Shown piece after piece: positions 41,991 to 44,715 of a stretch of 44,715 nucleotides of DNA. Within the stretch, counting starts at the first letter, position 1; every line of letters begins with the position of its first letter. Under the pieces are notes generated by a model, which made no database searches, was not told the origin of the DNA, and was given only the letters and a program-made list of their open reading frames with translations. Where the stretch lies: assembly GCA_035515475.1 (NCBI GenBank), contig DATJBF010000029.1, forward strand, positions 1 through 44,715, written 5' to 3'. Both the position numbers and the translations under genes were made by a program. This DNA is from DATJBF01 sp035515475. GTDB taxonomy: Bacteria > Verrucomicrobiota > Verrucomicrobiia > Palsa-1439.

Positions 41991-42129
41991 CCAATCAGAA
42001 TCGAAGACTAGGTTTGAGAAATTTCGGGAGTTCACGCGCAAGGTTGTCTCAGTCCCGAAGTCTGAGATTGACCGGCGTGAGCGTGAATACAAGAAGATGC
42101 GGAAGAAGCAGCGACGTGCCGTTCATTAG
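41968..42129 (+). CDS. 53-residue basic protein overlapping the DUF3800 gene
   Basis: An ATG at 41968, inside the end of the DUF3800 gene and in another frame, opens MTNTKTGDQSESKTRFEKF, then REFTRKVVSVPKSEIDRRE and REYKKMRKKQRRAVH, ending in TAG at 42127–42129. The F..F/VPKSEID/basic-tail pattern recurs in small ORFs beside mobile-element proteins, from my recollection of such loci. Very basic, predicted helical. It could be an antitoxin-like partner or an RNA-binding cofactor of the DUF3800 protein. A shared transcript and the 23-base overlap support a functional pair. Confidence 0.6.
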   Translation: MTNTKTGDQSESKTRFEKFREFTRKVVSVPKSEIDRREREYKKMRKKQRRAVH

Positions 42130-42131
42130 TT

Positions 42132-42758
42132 TCAGAATCCACCGGAAATCAAGACCCACCAACCAAGGAGTCCGACTAGGCTGAGGGCGATAACAGCAAC
42201 TCCGTGCCCCGGTTGTTTCTTGGCCATCAAATAGATGCCTGCGAAAAAACCGATGAAAGGCACGATGATCGCCAGTATGTATGCGGCAGCAATGTTTCCA
42301 CCGCTAACGGTCCCGGCCTCGGTTGGCATTGCCTGATGGAAGCTCCTGGCCGCTGCTTTTAACGGTTGAGGAGTGCTTAGTGGTGCGCCGCAATGCGGGC
42401 AGGCAGCCGCTCGCTTGGAGACATCTCGCCCACAGTCCGGGCAGCGGATAAGATTCGGAGCAAGACTTGTGGTAGCGACTGGCGGCCCTGCCACGCGGTT
42501 CTCACGCTCTGGAGCCGCCAGGTGAATAGTCTGGCCGCAATGAACGCAAGAAAGGTCGGTGGCCCAGACGTCCTTGCCACAATGCGGACAAGTCTGGAAT
42601 TGGGGGCTAGGAGGCTCACTCACGACAGTCGGAGGAGCTGTAACTGCAGGCACCGTTACATCCTGCCCGCACTTCGGACACTGAACAACTGCACCCGCGC
42701 CCGCTTCGTCAATCACGATGCTCTGGCCGCAAGATTCACACGTAAATGTGATGTCCAT
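42132..42758 (-). CDS. Multi-zinc-ribbon membrane protein (passenger gene)
   Basis: A 208-residue protein starting at 42758. Three zinc-ribbon units follow one another: CESCGQ with CPKCGQ (about residues 7–30), CPHCGKDV with CVHCGQ, and CPDCGRDVSKRAAACPHCG. After a short linker come two hydrophobic helices (NIAAAYILAIIVPFIGFFAG and GVAVIALSLVGLLGWWVLI). Zinc-ribbon/membrane proteins of this type are common and mostly uncharacterised. Stop is 2 bases from the stop of the 53-residue gene on the other strand; likely co-transcribed with the membrane protein gene upstream (20-base gap). Confidence 0.82.
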   Translation of the reverse strand: MDITFTCESCGQSIVIDEAGAGAVVQCPKCGQDVTVPAVTAPPTVVSEPPSPQFQTCPHCGKDVWATDLSCVHCGQTIHLAAPERENRVAGPPVATTSLAPNLIRCPDCGRDVSKRAAACPHCGAPLSTPQPLKAAARSFHQAMPTEAGTVSGGNIAAAYILAIIVPFIGFFAGIYLMAKKQPGHGVAVIALSLVGLLGWWVLISGGF

Positions 42759-42778
42759 GATGAACCCTATCTTATGCT

Positions 42779-43147
42779 TCAAAATAACCCATCTGCATGG
42801 TCCTGAATCAATTCTTTTAATCTCTGCCATCTGGTCGGTTCGGAGCACTGGATAGGTGCCTGCCGCTCATTGCTTAAGGCTACTGGTTTGAACCTGTGTT
42901 TGGCGTAAGTCCGAATCATCACCGGCATGCTGATGCCCGCATACAAGGCCCCGTGATAGGTAACAGCAGGAAGGGCCAGAGCAGTCGCCCCACCAAGGGA
43001 AGCGTAAACCGTACTGACAAGGAAATACCACCATGAGAACTTCACCCGTTTCCAGCGTGCTTCGTAGAGTGAGTAGATTTCTGGCGCGAGTGCTCCTAGG
43101 AATCCTAGACAAAATACGAGAGTACAATTCAATGACTGACTCGTCAT
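42779..43147 (-). CDS. Small membrane protein (passenger gene), unknown
   Basis: A 122-residue protein with an N-terminal helix (LVFCLGFLGALAPEIYSLYE) and two further hydrophobic stretches (WWYFLVSTVYASLGGATALAL and GALYAGISMPVMIRTY), then a hydrophilic tail. I know no function. It is upstream of, and on the same strand as, the zinc-ribbon membrane protein within the IS1595 element, so the two may work together in the membrane. Confidence 0.6.
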   Translation of the reverse strand: MTSQSLNCTLVFCLGFLGALAPEIYSLYEARWKRVKFSWWYFLVSTVYASLGGATALALPAVTYHGALYAGISMPVMIRTYAKHRFKPVALSNERQAPIQCSEPTRWQRLKELIQDHADGLF

Positions 43148-43271
43148 ACGGGATGCCTCTCTTTCTTGAGCGATGGTTCGATAGAATGCGAAAGTACGGC
43201 AAAAACCAAGACGAAAGAGAAGGCAAACTGAAATGAAGTCTCAGGCGGACTTGTGCCGCTTGCCGCGCCCC

Positions 43272-44234
43272 TCACGCCGGAAGTACAACACTGCCGCGTT
43301 GCCCGATCAGCCTGGAGTATTGAATGCGCTTGCCGATGACGCCGACAATGCCAAGAAGGAACCGGCCCGCATCGGTGTTCTTGCGCTCGTTGAACCGGAA
43401 AGCCTGCTCGTCGAGGTAGCGGAACAAGTGAAAAGGCTCGACACTAACGTATGTCCCGCGAACCGTTCGCTTCAAGAGCGACCAGAAGTTCTCCATCCCG
43501 TTGGTGTGGACGTGACCGCGAACGTAGGCAACAGCATGGTCGATCACGTTGTGAACGTAATCAGGAGCAAGGCCATTGTAGGAGCGAAGCGCATCGGTAT
43601 GAACCTCCGAACCCTTTACCACATTTTTGCGTATGTGCTCTTGAAGTTCTCCGCGACGTACGTTCCTGACGACGTTCAAGATCACGCGAGAGGATTTCTC
43701 GGGAGTGTTGCGCTCCAGCAATCCCATGACGGGAGTCATCGCAACGGGGCCAGTGCCCTTGGCCTTCCGTTGTCCCTTGTGCATGTTGCGGGCCTTGCCG
43801 CCGATGAAAGTCTCGTCCACTTCCACATTGCCCGCGAACTTGCAGATCGACCCGTCTTGAATCGCCAACCGGATTCGATGCAACATGAACCATGCGGTTT
43901 TCTGTGTCACACCGAGCGCGCGGCCAAGCTCGCACGAACTGATTCCGTTCTTGGAATTCAGGATCATCCAGAAGGCGGGCAACCACTTATCCAGCCCGAG
44001 GGGACTGTCCTCGAAGATCGTGCCGACCTTGACGGAGAACTGCTTCTGGCAATCGCGGCACCGATACAACCGGCGAGCGGCCATCAGAACCGTATTGGCC
44101 GATTGGCACCGAGGACAGCAGACCTTGCCATCGGGCCATCGAACCGCGGTCATGAACTCCAGCGAGCGGTCATCGTCGGCGAAGTATTTGATTGCCTCTG
44201 TGAGAGTCTCAGGAAATTCAGTCTTTGTTTTCAT
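43272..44234 (-). CDS. IS1595-family transposase
   Basis: A 320-residue transposase. An N-terminal zinc ribbon (Cys40, Cys43, Cys59, Cys62: CPRC and CRDC) binds the element ends. The catalytic domain is of the IS1595 type: Asp140 in VEVDETFIGGK, Asp214 in VHTDALRSY, then HVHTNGMENFWSLLKRTVRG with Asn245, Glu248 and the following Lys. It is intact and full length. Its start lies 23 bases inside the right-end repeat. It probably moves the whole 3259-bp element, including the passengers. Confidence 0.94.
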   Translation of the reverse strand: MKTKTEFPETLTEAIKYFADDDRSLEFMTAVRWPDGKVCCPRCQSANTVLMAARRLYRCRDCQKQFSVKVGTIFEDSPLGLDKWLPAFWMILNSKNGISSCELGRALGVTQKTAWFMLHRIRLAIQDGSICKFAGNVEVDETFIGGKARNMHKGQRKAKGTGPVAMTPVMGLLERNTPEKSSRVILNVVRNVRRGELQEHIRKNVVKGSEVHTDALRSYNGLAPDYVHNVIDHAVAYVRGHVHTNGMENFWSLLKRTVRGTYVSVEPFHLFRYLDEQAFRFNERKNTDAGRFLLGIVGVIGKRIQYSRLIGQRGSVVLPA

Positions 44235-44257
44235 GCTTAAAAGGTACCATGAAACGG

Positions 44258-44283
44258 GTTTTGAGTCAAGTATATAATCCCCC
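44258..44283 (-). repeat. Right terminal inverted repeat of the IS1595 element
   Basis: Reverse complement begins GGGGGATTATATACTTG-A-CTCAAAAC, matching the left repeat at 25 of 26 positions. Just outside, CCCCCC at 44301–44306 gives GGGGGGACTTAATGCG when read inwards, which could be a relic of another such end. Confidence 0.9.
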
Positions 44284-44715
44284 TAGTTTGCGCATTAAGT
44301 CCCCCCAATAGCCCCATGATCGAGCACAAACCCTGTTATTTTGCGTTACCGCCATCCCAGTAGGGTCGATGGTAATAAAATCCGCCTGTGGGGCTTTGCG
44401 GGGCTTGAGGCTTCTGAGATTGCATGAGAGAGATGCAATGTCAGCCGGGTCTCTACTTCCCAACGTCGGTCGGCTTCCGGACTTTCATGCTCGATTCAGG
44501 AATGGCAGAACCAAACGTAAACTCATCCAAACTCAATGTATCCTGCCTATTCCAATTGCTGTGACTTCGCCGGGCACTGCTGTCCAAAATAATCTGATTT
44601 TGGACAGATAGCGGCTGTATTTCGGCCTGTTTTCATTGGTCTGAGGCCTGCCTCAGGATGAGGTTGTCTGTCGTTGTGGCTGGATGCTGTCCAACATCAG
44701 CCAGGTCTGGAGAGC
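44284..44715. other. No gene seen; right flank of the transposon
   Basis: No frame in these 430 bases has a good start, length and codon pattern. The one structure that stands out is the palindrome at 44580–44607. The region may be the remains of an interrupted gene or intergenic space of the accessory stretch. Confidence 0.5.
44580..44607. repeat. Perfect 11-bp palindrome CTGTCCAAAAT/ATTTTGGACAG
   Basis: CTGTCCAAAAT, loop AATCTG, ATTTTGGACAG. A related CTGTCCAACAT occurs at about 44687. Such a symmetric site could be a regulator operator or an element end. No T-run follows, so it is not a typical terminator. Confidence 0.65.

Larger units (their letters stand above)
41025..44283. mobile_element. 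IS1595-family transposon with passenger genes (3259 bp)
   Basis: Bounded by 26-bp inverted repeats that match at 25 of 26 positions, starting GGGGGATTATATACTTG. The transposase lies at the right end, reading inwards. Between it and the left end are four other genes: DUF3800, a 53-residue ORF, a zinc-ribbon protein and a small membrane protein. The IS1595 family is known to include members with passenger genes. No clean 8-bp target duplication is visible: CCTAGATT precedes the left end, and CCTAGTTT can be read at the right end only if it overlaps the last two repeat bases. Confidence 0.85.

Noticed and set aside
41987..42184. A 65-codon frame overlapping the 53-residue gene
   Set aside because: Its composition is Ser/Arg-rich noise, while the other frame (41968–42129) reads as a charged helical protein with a natural overlap.
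44266..44463. A 65-codon frame on the minus strand across the transposon end
   Set aside because: It overlaps the terminal repeat, shows no recognisable domain and no ribosome-binding site.

Overview
The window looks like a chromosomal segment of a Verrucomicrobiota bacterium, or a close PVC relative. The basis is high-GC coding, two exosortases, two proteins ending in a PEP-CTERM tag (PEPAT, a hydrophobic helix, then RRLRRSS), a clpS–DUF2017 pair, a pyrophosphate-type phosphofructokinase and REP-like palindromes between genes. No rRNA or marker gene is present, so this is inference from content.

Layout. 1–3.5 kb: a tRNA-Ser(CGA), a weak lipoprotein ORF, a TauE/SafE permease and two peptide-type ABC permeases (dppC-like, dppB-like). 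3.7–12.3 kb: a six-gene cluster on the + strand behind a good sigma-70 promoter. It encodes an enlarged acyl-CoA dehydrogenase-like flavoprotein, a TrpB2-type PLP enzyme, a MetA/phenol-type outer-membrane protein, an ETF:quinone oxidoreductase-like protein with an eight-cysteine ferredoxin tail, EtfB and a divergent EtfA, and ends at a rho-independent terminator. It reads as a self-contained oxidation module that passes electrons to the quinone pool; its substrate is unknown. 12.3–14.5 kb: an ABM monooxygenase, an SMR transporter and an Fe-alcohol dehydrogenase, separated by REP-like palindromes.

14.6–24.5 kb is an envelope region. It holds one exosortase with two thioredoxin-fold proteins and a GT-C-like membrane protein; a peptide-binding lipoprotein on the other strand; then a second exosortase with EpsI, a polyprenyl-phosphate sugar transferase and a UDP-glucuronate decarboxylase. 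24.5–36.8 kb is mostly core: two stand-alone response regulators, an SDR, a macrodomain protein, tmk–holB, an O-antigen-ligase/TPR protein, accB–accC, PPi-type pfk–thiE, a PfkB-family sugar kinase, and clpS with its two companions.

After tRNA-Gly(CCC) at 36.9 kb the sequence becomes accessory in character. It holds a methyltransferase, small membrane proteins with duplicated leaders, the two PEP-CTERM proteins (likely substrates of an exosortase in this window), and a 3.26-kb IS1595-family element bounded by 26-bp inverted repeats. That element carries four non-transposase genes: a DUF3800 protein, an overlapping 53-residue basic protein, a zinc-ribbon membrane protein and another small membrane protein. 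The last 430 bases show no convincing gene.

The two best candidates for something undescribed are the ETF/acyl-CoA-dehydrogenase/TrpB2 module and the passenger-carrying IS1595 transposon.
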